A DNA stretch of 64,000 bases from Aporrectodea caliginosa (lineage: Eukaryota > Annelida > Clitellata > Crassiclitellata > Lumbricidae), in the NCBI GenBank assembly GCA_020284085.1, contig JACEVL010000799.1, forward strand, positions 695,001 to 759,000. The letters are read 5' to 3'. Shown here piece by piece: positions 1 to 12,800 of this stretch. How positions within the stretch are numbered: the stretch's first letter is position 1; each line of letters starts with the position of its first letter. Position numbers and translations under genes: made by a program. Under the pieces are notes generated by a model, which was not told where the DNA came from, ran no database searches, and saw only the letters and a list, made by a program, of their open reading frames with translations.

Positions 1-620
1 ACGTCTAAAGCCACTGTCATTGTACACAGAGAACATCATGGTCTAACACCAGCCAGCGTCAATGATCAATTGTTCTTAAGGGACACAAAGTGAATTCATT
101 AATACCAAATAACCCCAGACCCTCATGGTGTATTCTACTCACTCGTCCTTTGACGACGCCCATCTATTATAATACGATCGGGGGCTTCCACCGCAGGGCA
201 CATTTATCACCATTCATCAAATGAAGACGCAGTTTGTGTGACTCTTTTGAATGCTGTATGCGGCAAGCGAGGGACCGCTTCCACTTCCAAACTAGATACG
301 TAGACCGATAGTCTTCATTACCCTCTGAGGACTCCCCAAAATTTTAACAACTCTGCGACACTCGCCTCTTTATGGCTGTCCTATAAGGACCCGTCCACCT
401 CCTGCACCATCTACTACCACCCAACAACCCACCCACTACTCCCTTCGTCCCTGTACCCAAGATGGCATAATCCCCACTCCCCAGTCGACAGCCTGATGAG
501 CAAAACATTTATTGCCGTGATGCTATATACTTTTGAAATTGTGTTTAATAGATGTATGTACACCAAAGTGCCATTAGCAATAATTTGGTTAATAAAGAAT
601 ATACTTACTTACTTTTCTCT
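1..620. other. Unassigned sequence ending in a LINE-like 3' tail
   Basis: No host exon is recognised. The right end, about 585-625, reads AATAAAGAATATACTTACTT and runs into short ACTT repeats. That resembles the 3' end of a non-LTR element lying on the plus strand. A short open stretch at 1-93 has no family I can name. Confidence 0.3.
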
Positions 621-758
621 TTTGGACAAAGTATGTCTTCCGATTCTGTTTAGTAATCTTAACTACGGGAGACAATCTGGTCGACTCGAATCTACACCGC
701 GTTTCAGCCTCCAGATATCAAGACCAGTTTCACCTACAGGTTGACTTTACGGTTTCTG

Positions 759-759
<1 letters not shown>

Positions 760-814
<55 letters not shown>

Positions 815-821
815 GCATAAA
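760..821. repeat. (TACA)n microsatellite
   Basis: About 15 copies of a 4-bp TACA unit, followed to position 1000 by TGTC/CCGT-rich low-complexity sequence. Open frames here on both strands are products of the repeat. Confidence 0.95.
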
Positions 822-1047
822 TACATAACATATATACATATGCACAGATACAAGGGTACGTGTATATGTCCGTTTGTCCATCTATCTGCCCGTCTCGCTA
901 TGTCTGTCCATCCGTATGTCTGTCTTTTCGTCCGTCCCTTTGTCTGTCTCTCTGTCTGTCTCAGTCTCTGTCTACTTCCTTCACACCGTTTGTCCGTTGT
1001 TCGACGCACATTGTTTGTAGATGTGAGATGTTGTTTATGTTGTTTAG

Positions 1048-3751
1048 GTCGATGGATCCGTGAGTGAGATTGTCTTGAATGGATCTTCCTCTTCTTCTGC
1101 TGCTGCCATGGTTTCAATGGATGCTCCTCAGTTCCTCGTCATTGGTGGAGTCCTTCCGAACGTATCCGAACAATTCAGACAATTCGTCAACTTCACCGGA
1201 CTCATCGCAAGTGCGCTCAAACGCTCTCCTTTCTTCTATCCACCTTTCTCCCATTGCTGGCTTCCTTTCGTCTGTTTCATTGCATTGTATTTTCTGAGAA
1301 ATTCATTCATTCATTCTGAGAATTTATACAGCGCCTCTTCAAGATATCTACTGCGCTCTGTATATATTGTATCGTGTATAAGAATTTCTAAAGCTCCTCT
1401 CGCATTGCAGACCAATCAGAGACGCTCTCAGTGGGAAGGACCCGAGAGAATGTGAAATAGCTGGTGAATTTGAAATAACTGGTGGATGTGAAATAGCTGG
1501 GGAATTTAAAATAACTGGTGGATGTGAAATAGCTGGTGAATTTGAAACAGCTGGTGAATTTGAAATAACTGGTGAATGTGAAATAGCTGGTGAATTTGAA
1601 ATAACTGGTGAATGTGAAATAACTGGTGAATTTGAAATAACTGGTGAATGTGAAATAGCTGGTGAATTTGAAATAACTGGTGAATGTGAAATAATTGGTG
1701 AATTTGAAATAACTGGTGAATGTGAAATAATTGGTGAATTTGAAATAACTGGTGAATGTGAAATAGCTGGTGAATTTGAAATAACTGGTGAATGTGAAAT
1801 AGCTGGTGAATTTGAAATAACTGGTGAATGTGAAATAACTGGTGAATGTTAACTAACTGATGAATGTGAAATTACCGATGAATGTGAAATAACTGATGAA
1901 TGTGAAATAAGCTTACATAAACAAGACTCGAACCCAGGAGTCATCTCAAATTATTTGCCTAACTAACTAACTAGTTAAGCTAGAAGCGCTGGTTAAATGT
2001 ATTTTGTTGGTGCTGCTGATAGGCGCTCATACTTTTCGGTCGTTTTTCTTAACTACGGAAAGACATACGGATAGAAAGACATACAGAGAGAAAAGGACAG
2101 AGAGATGGACAAAAGAGCAGTGACGTAACAAACAGAAGGTAGACACCGAACACGACACAGATAGAGAGATAGCAGTGACGTAACAAAGAGAAGTAAAGGT
2201 AGAGGGTGACAAAGAGGGATAGAGAGCAGGGACGTAACAAAGAGAAGTAGAGATAGAGGGTGACTAAGAGAGGGAGAGCAGCGACGTAATGAACAGAAGG
2301 TAGACACCACGGACGACCCAGAGAGAGCTGTAACGTAGCAAAGAGAAGGTAGAGGGTGACAAAGAATGAGAGAGCAGTGACGTAACAAAGAGAGGTAGAG
2401 GGTGACAAAGAGAGAGAGAGAGCAGTGACGTAACAAAGAGAAAATAGAGGGTGACAAAGGGAGAGAGAGCAGTGACGTAATAAAGAGAAGGTAGAGTGTG
2501 ACAAAGAGAGATAGAGCAGTGACGTAACAAAGAGAAAGCAGAGGGTGACAAAGAGAGATAAGAGCAGTGACGTAACAAAGAGAAGGTAGAGGGTGACAAA
2601 GGAAGAGAGAGCAGTGACGTAACAAAGAGAAGTTAAGCTAGAGGGTGACAAAGAGAGAGAGAGCAGTGACATAACAAAGAGAAGGTAGAGGGTGACAAAG
2701 AGAGAGAGAGAGTGGTGACGTAACAAAGAGAAGGTAGAGGGTGACAAAAGAGAGAGAGAGAGAGCAGTGACGTAACAAAGAGAAGGTAGAGGGTGACAAA
2801 GAGAGATAGAGTGACGTAATAAAGAGAAGTTAAGCTAGAGGGTGACAAAGAGAGAGAGCAGTGACGTAATAAAAGGAAGTAGAGGGTGACAATGGGAAAG
2901 AGAGAGAGCAGTGACGTAATAAACAGAAGTTAAGCTAGAACAAAGAGAAGGTATTGTATTGTATTGTATTGTATTTGAACACTTGTTATAGCGCAGCCTA
3001 CCAGATTTCCCATTCAGAGGCGCTCCCGACTACTGCACGAACGCTGAATCGGAGTTTCACGCCGAAGCGCATGAGCAATTGCGAGTGAAGGACTTGCCCA
3101 GGGTCCCTACGCGGCGACTTGAGGGTGGATTCGAACCCGCAACCCTCCAGCTGCAAGGCACCGAACATACCCTAAACCACCGCGCCCATGTATTGTATTG
3201 TAATGTGTTGTATTGTGTGTTGTATTGTACTCCGTTTATAATGCGACCGAGCCACTCGCAGTAAAGATCCGAGAAATTAATCTCTGATAAACCGGCCCGA
3301 CCGGGAAGCGAACCAGGGGCGCCGGCGTTACGAGCGGGCTACCAACCCACTCGGCCACTCAGGAGGTAGAGGGTGACAAAGGGAGTGAGAGAGCAGTGAC
3401 GTAATAATAGAGAAAAGGTAGAGGGTGACAAAGAGAGAGAGAGAGCAGTGACGTAACAAAGAGAAGGTAGAGGGTGACAAAGAGAGATAGAGTGACGTAA
3501 TAAAGAGAAGTTAAGCTAGAGGGTGACAAAGAGAGAGAGAGCAGTGACGTAACAAAGAGAAGGTAGAGGGTGACAATGGGAGAGAGAGCAGTGACGTAAT
3601 AAAGAGAAGGTAGAGAGAGAGAGAGAGAGCAGTGACGTAACAAAGAGAAGGTAGAGGGTGACAAAGAGAGCAGTGACGTAACAAAGAGAAGGTAGAGGTT
3701 GACAAAGAGAGATAGAGTGACGTTATAAAGAGAAGTTAAGCTAGAGGGTGA

Positions 3752-3819
<68 letters not shown>

Positions 3820-6800
3820 AAGTGATCGTGACAAGAGAAGGTAGAGATGAGAGAGAGATGACGTAATAAAGAGAAGTTAAGCTAGAGGGTGACAAAGAGA
3901 GAGAGAGCAGTGACATGTAACAAAGAGAAGGTGGAGGGTGACAAAAGAGAGAGCAGTGAGTAAGAGAGAGGTTGACAAAGCAGAAGTAACGTAATAAAGA
4001 GTTAAGTAGAGGATGATAAAGAGAAGAGAGAGCAGTGACATAACAAAGAGAAGAGACAGAGAGAGAGAGCAAAGACGGAATAAAGAGAAGTTGAAGCTAG
4101 AGAGAAAGAGAGAACAGTGACGTAACAAAGAAGAGAGGGTAGACAAAGAGAGAGCAGTGACGTAACAAAGAGAAGGTAGAGGTTGAAAGAGAGATAGAGT
4201 GACGTTATAAAGAGAAGTTAAGCTAGAAGGTGACAAAAGAGAGAGAGAGCAGTGACGTAACAAAGAGAAGGTAGAGGTTGACAAAGAGAGATAGAGTGAC
4301 GTTATAAAGAGAAGTTAAGCTAGAGGGTGACAAAGAGAGAGAGAGAGAGCAGTGACGTAACAAAGAGAAGGTGGAGGGTGACAAAGAGAGAGAGCAGTGA
4401 CGTAACAAAGAGAAGGTAGAGGTTGACAAAGAGAGATAGAGTGACGTTATAAAGAGAAGTTAAGCTAGAGGGTGACAAAGAGAGAGAGCAGTGACGTAAC
4501 AAAGAGAAGGTGGAGGGTGACAAAAGAGAGAGAGAGAGCAGTGACGTAACAAAGAGAAGGTAGAGGTTGACAAAGAGAGATAGAGTGACGTTATAAAGAG
4601 AAGTTAAGCTAGAGGGGACAACAAAGAGAGAGAGCAGTGACGTAACAAAGAGAAGGTGGAGGGTGACAAAGAGAGAGAGCAGTGGCGTAACAAAGAGAAG
4701 GTAGAGGTTGACAAAGAGAGATAGAGTGACGTTATAAAGAGAAGTTAAGCTAGAGGGTGACAAAAGAGAGAGAGAGAGCAGTGACGTAACAAAGAGAAGG
4801 TGGAGGGTGACAAAGAGAGATAGAGCAGTGACGTAACAAAGAGAAGTAAAGCGTTGATTGGGATGATCTGCTGTAGATGTGTTCGTGCGTTCTGACCACC
4901 TGGAGACGACGAACAGTCGACCGATCGACGTCTTCTTCGGATATCCAGATGGAAACAACGGAGTGGCCATCGAAGGACGCGTCCGCCAGATCCACCCAAC
5001 CGATGCCCTCCCCCTCTTCCACATCAACGATGTCTCATCATCCCCTCCTCCTCCTCCTACTCTAGTCCTCCTCCTCCTTCTATTCCTACTCCTCCTCCGC
5101 CTGCATCCGATGCTTTCATCGGTGGCGACATCTATTCGTCTTCGGATGAGTTATCAGGAGAGGCTCTCATCGACGCAGAAGACAAACTGGGACACGTCGA
5201 ACGGATCATTGTCATCGGTAGAACCAAGGTTTTGGTTGTAAGAGAGGGTTGAGGGTTCAACCCCTTAGCATTTATTTATTTGCCCCTATTTCAACCTCTG
5301 AATATATATGCTTGGCTCAGTCACATACGTTCTGCTCCTCTTCCATTTATCCAGCACAAGGAGCGTCGTCCCGACTAGTTTCCTCTTCCCTTCATTCATT
5401 CATTCGGGAATTTATATAGCGCCCCTTCAAGGAAACTACTCATCCACTGCGCAAGCACCTCTGTTCTCCTACGCCCATATTGGCCTCTATAGTGTATGTG
5501 CCCTCAGATGTCACTGGTGCCAGACTGTTGATCTAATCTAATCTAATCGAATGACTTCTGCGGCGTCATTACCGTAATGCCCATGACATCAAGCGATGGT
5601 CGCTTTAAGTGAAATCACAAATCATAATCCACTGGAAAGCCAGGTTACCGTGAATGAGCTCAGCGCTTGTGAATATGGGGGGGGGGGATCTGGGCGTCCG
5701 AAGGACAGATAAGAAGCCGGGCATACTGGATTGGCTGGTCCCGGGATGTTAACGTTTCTGTCGGTGCTGTCCGCAGCGTAATCAATACCATCGAGGTCGA
5801 CATCGTCGACAGAGTCCGCTCCAGCCGTTGCCGTGCGGGAGCCACGCGAACGCTTAAGTATTGACATTACTGGACCCCATCCTCGGAGTAGGCGTCGGAA
5901 TGTCTTTATTCTTACGGCCATGGGCAACTTCACGAAGCTTGTCGAGGCGATCCCCGTGAGCAATCAGGAGGTCCATACAGTCCATGCAAGAGCCTTAGTT
6001 GAAAACGTAATCGTAAGGTACTTGGCCCTTGAAATTCGTTGATCATGGTACCAATGTCCAGGGGCGTCTATCCCCCTCTATAATTTATGATAAATTGGCT
6101 CAAGTTCCCCCCTATCCTGAGCACTTTCTCAGGCTATCCTTATGTCGAGGTCGTATGGTCAAGCTAGCGACATCGGTAAGGGCGCATGCTCGTGGAGCCT
6201 AAAATGCGAGAGGTTCTCAGTTCTGGTTTTGTAAGGGGTTAGGGATTTTTGCAGAACGTATAAGATATGTTCTAAAATAATTGTGAGAAATCATTCCATT
6301 AATTCTCACACAACAAAAAAGAATAGCAGAATATCATGTAATATGTCATCATTGCCATGAGTTATGACATATATATATATATATACATATAAAATATAAT
6401 CATGAGTATCGTTAATAGCCTTTACCCTTTAGAAATCAGGAGTATTAGTTTTTATACATAGGCGTAATCATGAGTGCTAATTTCTGTTATAACAACCAAC
6501 TTAAACTTGAACCAAGTTAACACTAAAGAAATCGTACAAAATTACAATCAGAGTACCATTCTGTCAATTATTACTAAATCCATGAATTAGTTCTTTTTGC
6601 AGTGGCAAACTGCACATTGCGAAGCGATCAATGATGTCATTTTCATTGATATTATCCAATAAATCTTTCTCGGCAGCAAGCACAAGCAATGCCGAAAACC
6701 AGTCATCCAGCATTGTTGATCGCAACCTGTTCTTGACAATTTTAACTCTACTCATTGCTCGCTCTGCACTGCAACTAGTGACTGCAAGGGATGCCAAATT

Positions 6801-9800
6801 CCTGTACAGACAGTTCAGATTTGGAAACCCAGACAGCTCTTGCAGAACCCTTAGTGGCTTTGTGAATGTATATTCGACCCAAGCACGTCTATTCCTTGAC
6901 TCTTCTGTATTATCCACATTTTCGACCACATCTCCAGTAATATCATCGCATAGTTCTTCATCATCAACAGCTGAATTCGGAGTTTCAAGCAAAAGTGGTT
7001 TATCATTTCTAGTGGTGCCTCTCATAGTTTTCTCATTCATCATATCATCCATACCCACTCGATCATGCACTAATTGATACACTGGACGAAATTCTCGCAA
7101 CTCCTGATTTACAACACTGACATCAAGAAGAAGATTTATCCATATATAATATACGTATACGTTACGTATACGCCATACGGTCCCTTATAATATACATACA
7201 TTTATGATATTGTATAAAACAGTCAAATGTTAAGGCTAAACACTGGCACACTACTATTAATTACCTGGCATATTTGAAAGCATGTTTATCCTGGCAATGC
7301 TGCAGCCATTTATCGCTTCGTATCAGGAAAGAGCACGCTGGCTCCAAACACCGGTACTTGTAAAGTGTTTTCTCACGCGGCATAATTTGTGGTCAAAACG
7401 TCAACGTAATATCCATCGATTGAAAGAGTTATTTCAATATTATAAATTCCGAAATAGAAGAAAAATAAAAGAAACATAAATAGACTGGTATATAACACGT
7501 AAAACACTAAAACTTAGCGACACGGCTGCTGTCTATGCTTTAGTGGATGACGTTTCAATCATAGATATAAATTCATATAATAACGTTATCATATCTATGC
7601 TTTCAATAATGCTCGAAAAATTAACCTGCAAATTATAGCTCATTTTTATGACTACGCAAATTTTATGAGGAAGGCCTTTTATCTATCTTTATTTCATTTT
7701 AGCTTAAGGTGCATTTCGTTTGACTTATGAAATCTTCCACACCCAAAATTTAAATTTAAAATTTACCCCCCCTGTGTTTCAGTTGGCTCAACTTGAGCCA
7801 CTTCCCCCCTTGGTAGACGCCCCTGCCAATGTCGAAGGGAACTTGTTCCGGGAGATTTGTAAGATGGGGATAGATAAGCTCCGAACCTCCAGCTACCACC
7901 CGAGTGGGAACGGGTTAATAGAACGTTTTCACCGGACGCTAAATGCCATGCTGGGAAAGGTTGTGCACTGCGCTTGGCTTTCAAGTGGCGCTTTAGAAGT
8001 GTGGAGTTTACGATTACAAGATGAATAAAACAAGATTCGAACCCAAGAGTCGTCTGAAATTGTTTGCCTAACTATCGAGGTACATCAGCGGTTCGGGGGC
8101 CGCTATTCCGGGGGCCGCTATTGCAGGGGTCCACTATTCCGGGGGTCCGCTATTCCGGGGTCCGCTATTCCGGGGGTCCGCTATTCCGGGGTCCACTATT
8201 CCAGGGGTCCGCTATTCCGGGGGTCCGCTATTCCCGGACTAATGAAGACAAACATACAGTATATGTATATATGTACAATTGTACATTATATGTATATATA
8301 TGCATGTATATGTATCGATTTATATATATATATATATACATGTTTGAATATGTATACATATGTTTGTATATATATATGTATATAGATCTATATACATGCA
8401 CAAATGTTATATATGTATATACATCTGGATATATATGAATATATATATATATCTGTGTGACTGGTTACGTATCGATAGTCCGAAGGTTCGATAGTCCGAA
8501 GGTTCGATAGTCCGAAGGTTCGATAATCCGAAGGTTCGATAGTCCGAAAGTTTCATGGGAAAACATATATGTATATGTACATATTTATGTATATGTACAT
8601 TATATGTATATATATGCATGCATAGTTGCATACGTATACGGGGGCCCGTGGCGCTTTGGATAACAGCTGGCACAGAGACCGAGAGGTACCGAGTTCGAGC
8701 CCCCGTTGGGCGGATGCTTTGCTTTGTAGGCTGCTATTAGCGCGTTGTATTACATGGCTGTCTGTTCTGTTAGTAGTTAAGATTTCAATTGCATAACATG
8801 TAAAATGTACAGCGCAGTGCGTTTGTCAGGCGCTTAATAAAGAAAAATTATTATTATTATTATGTTTGTATATATATGTATATATATATATATACATGTA
8901 CATATATTATAGCCTATATATATGGATATAGGTATATATATATATATGATATATATATATATGATTATGTATTGTAGATGTGAATATATATATATATATA
9001 TATGTATATGTAATACTTATGTATATACATGTAACGATTCCCTTTGTATTAATACAAACATTCTCATCTATTACATGTATAGGCCTATGTAGATATTATA
9101 GAAGAGTATACAGACACCAATTAACTGTAGCATTTGATGTGTATTAATTAATTGACCAGAGCAGTACGATTAGCGCAGTGTTAGTGGTTTAATATAATAT
9201 TAATTGGGCAGAACCAATTGAAGGACATAACGACGCAATCTCGTTGGAACCATGACATTGGCTGATTTGAAGTGTAACGGTCACGGAGGAATTAACGGCG
9301 ACGCGCAAGCGCAATACGTACGAACGGTTGAACGATGACGTGGCGAAGGAGGAGTTCCTGTCTCCGATCGTTGATGGAGAGAGTCGATTTTGTAGACGTC
9401 TCGGATGATAGCCAAAGGATCATCGAGCGTTGTTAATCACTACTAGGTTGTTAATCAACTCGATTGCAACTAGTTCGTCACGGTTGAAGTTTAGGTGACG
9501 TTATAAGAGGATCCTACGAAAAAGGATTTAGCGATCGTACGGAACGTTTATACGGATTGTTTGAATCGAGAGACTGCGTACGTTACAGTTGATCTCGCTC
9601 GAATCAATAGAATTAATAGAAGTACGTTCATCGAAGTACTTTGTACATTGCGAAGAAGTGTAGTTGTCCTCGTTCGTCGGAGGTCCGAATTTACTCTGAA
9701 GAAAATGTACCACAATTACCAAGCTATGACGGTCAAATCTTCACTTACCTGTCGACATCACTCTACGCCTCATCCATAAAGAGAAAACGAAGGTCTGCAT

Positions 9801-12800
9801 GACGGAGGTCTGAAGCAACGCTAAAGACGCTTCAATTCAACGTGGGAGGTATCTTAGGTCCCTATAATACGTATATTATAAAGTAGACTGCGCTGGTCTA
9901 TAAGTAGGCTTAAAGTGAAACTTTAACGATTTAAATCAAATACCCCTAGACAAACGATTTAGAATTAGTTTATGTGTAATTCGACATTTTCAGTGTTTAA
10001 ATTAATATTCAAAATGTACCAAAGAGACTTATTTTCATTGGATGAACTTTGCGAATTGACACACATACAACCAATCACGAGCCTTAGACATAAATTTGAA
10101 GTAACCGAGTCCCGCTCTGGATTATCTCCACTGTAGGGTGAGGTACCTATAGTAGAGAGCGTTACAATACATACATGTATGTATCTATAATTATGTATAT
10201 ATGTATGTGTATACTATACATGTATATAGATGTATGTGTATATGTACAATGTACATGTATAAGTATAGGGCCTATATATGTATTTACGTATATATTGTTA
10301 CATGCCAGACCTATGAGTATATTGGGTGATAGTTGGCATTGCATGTAACAGGTAGAATGGCACCTGTCTTTCTTGCTTGTCGGTTCATGGAGGGATGGGC
10401 TGGAAGGTTAGAGTTGTAGCAGCTGCATGTTTGGCGGGAAAGATCCTTTGGTTGGGATGGTAAAGGGATGAGTGCGTAGACAGTGGGTTGCGAGAATCTA
10501 CCCATCCTTGTTTTATTTGTATAAAAGTGGCTGATATGTGAACTCTGGAGTTCAGTTCCGTCTAACTCTGGAGTGCAGCTTGATGTCTGTTGCTGATCGT
10601 TTGATGTTTTACAAAGAATACTGAACTTTGACAAGACTTGTTGTGCTGTTCATACTGGCTTGGACACTCTACATGTATATGTATATCTATGACACGATTT
10701 ACGTATATATGTACAGATATACTTTATATATATATGTGTGTATATATATTTATATGTACATATATGTATATGTATATGTGTATATGTATGTATAGGTATG
10801 TTTATGTATATATATGTATATATACATATATATGTTTGTGTGTGTATATGTATATATATATATATGTATTCATGTATGTATACATGTATTTATGTATTTA
10901 TGCATATTTAAATACATAAATATATACATATATACCTAGATATATATATATACATATACTTGCATAATGTATATATATATACATGCACAAACATTATTTA
11001 TGGATATACATACATATATGTATACTTACACATACCTATAGGCCTACATACATATATACATACATATATATATACATATATATATGTACATATACATATA
11101 TATATATACAATATACACTAATATCCAAATAAATATATTACATGTATATATATAAAACAGTTGTATATATATAAACATATATGTACAATATATACATGTA
11201 TATATATATATATATGTATACGTTATAAACATATACAAAACATATATATATGCATATATATACATATAATGTACAATTGTACATAATTATATACATATAT
11301 ATATTTGTCTTCATTAGTCCGAAATAGCGGACCCCCGGAATAGTGGACCCCGGAATAGCGGACCTCGGAATAGCGGCCCCCGAATAGACGCGGGCCGGTA
11401 CCACATCAGCTGGTTAAATGAATTTCGTTGATTCTGCTGATTGGCTCCCATACTTTTCGGTCGTTTTGTCATAGCTACGGAAGGACATACGGACAGAAAG
11501 ACAGACGGAGTAGACGTGGGACAGTATGCACATATGCAACTATGAATATAGTATGCATATATATGTATATATATGTGTGTGTGTGTGTGTGTGGTTGTAT
11601 ATAGTGTCTGCATTCGTTCTGTTGCAGGGATCATCGTCGGCGCCATTTTGTTGCCAGCCGTTATGATCCTCAGTGTGTTCGTCGTTGTTGGACGGGACTG
11701 GAAGCAGCGAATGGCCAAGGACAACACCAGTCGCTCCTCCTTTTCACAACATCCACGGACGCAGGAAGGCGATGGAGAGGAGGAGGACGATGAGTACGAG
11801 GAGGATGAGGACGTGGGTCTCAGGGACCTCATGACGACTGATCCGGAGCAGTTCTCCGCCTCAGATCCTCTGCTCGTTCCTCTTCAGAAACCACGCAGCT
11901 CCAAATCTGTGTCTTTCATGCTTCCCTCGCACAGTCGAACAGAAACTGTCGAAGGTATCATCGTTTCTTTATGCAATCCACAACCGATTACATAAAGCGA
12001 TTTGTTCTATATTTATATCCAAAAGAATAAAATCCAGAGGTTGTAGAAAACTAAGTGCTTCTGATAAGGTATGTAATATGCAGCTCATCATTTAATACTG
12101 TTGTGCTAGGGATACAGAGCCTTTGATATGCAATGTTACTGCCATATGATATCCCAACCAGCACACACACAAACAATTGGCCAATACATTGGCCCACTTC
12201 AAATTGTAAAACCAGAAAACTGGACAGTTGATAGTTACAAACTCTGAACCCGGGCACATGGGTTTACATTGCCACAAAAGGACGACAGCAACTTCATACC
12301 ACGACTCCTCTATAGGAACATTCCAAACATGTACTAAAACTAACGAGAAGGCCTCGAGCGGGCTGACCGATTGACCCATCGCCCTGAGAATAGCTAACTG
12401 TTATTATGTTGCGGCTGTGTCAACTTGATTATTTACAATAAGTGAATATTGATTGACCGATTGTATAGTATGGCAACTGGTAAGCCTGTGCAAAGAATTT
12501 GTTCAGCACAATGAACCTGGATTGATAGCACAGATTTACCAACTAAGACAAACACAAAATTTGGTCTATCCTTGAAGTCACTCCATAGCCAATCATATCT
12601 TAAGTCTCATCCCTGCTTTAAGCTGCATTATAGTCGTTCCTCATTCTAGGTTCTACGTGCTTCAGAAACTCTGAACTTGCTGTCATCTGCCAACACTAGT
12701 TGGGAATGTTGGTTGGGCTCAGCACATGTGTCCAAGCCTGCCTCTGGTGACTCAAACTGACACAACATTCTGTTCTCAATGACATTCAACATTGTGAGGC

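Larger units (their letters stand above)
5825..7968 (+). pseudogene. Gypsy-type integrase fragment, split by a hAT insertion
   Basis: Two pieces of one integrase core are seen. 5825-6058 encodes ERLSIDITGPHPRSRR and continues to a frameshift just before a DHGTN motif. 7834-7968 continues with GNLFREICKMGIDKL, YHPSGNG and IERFHRTLNAMLGK. The first Asp (DITGP) and the catalytic Glu (IER) of the D,D-E triad are visible; the second Asp lies at the damaged junction. The gap between the pieces is exactly the transposon 6059-7825 plus one target copy. No LTRs or other pol domains are attached, so this is a dead fragment. Confidence 0.85.

Noticed and set aside
741..1117. Tyr/Ile/His/Thr-rich frames on both strands
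   Set aside because: Derived from the (TACA)n tract and the adjacent TGTC-rich region.
3079..3264. Short plus-strand protein at 3079-3264
   Set aside because: It lies within the two minus-strand SINEs.
2049..5027. Long minus-strand open frames with repeated SLCYVTALS/CHPLPS
   Set aside because: They are translations of the GTGACGTAACAAAG minisatellite; several frames are open at once and there is no promoter, start context or homology.
8640..8740. True tRNA gene at the S1 head
   Set aside because: A and B boxes are present, but there is no cloverleaf acceptor stem. The sequence continues into a shared SINE body and poly(ATT) tail.
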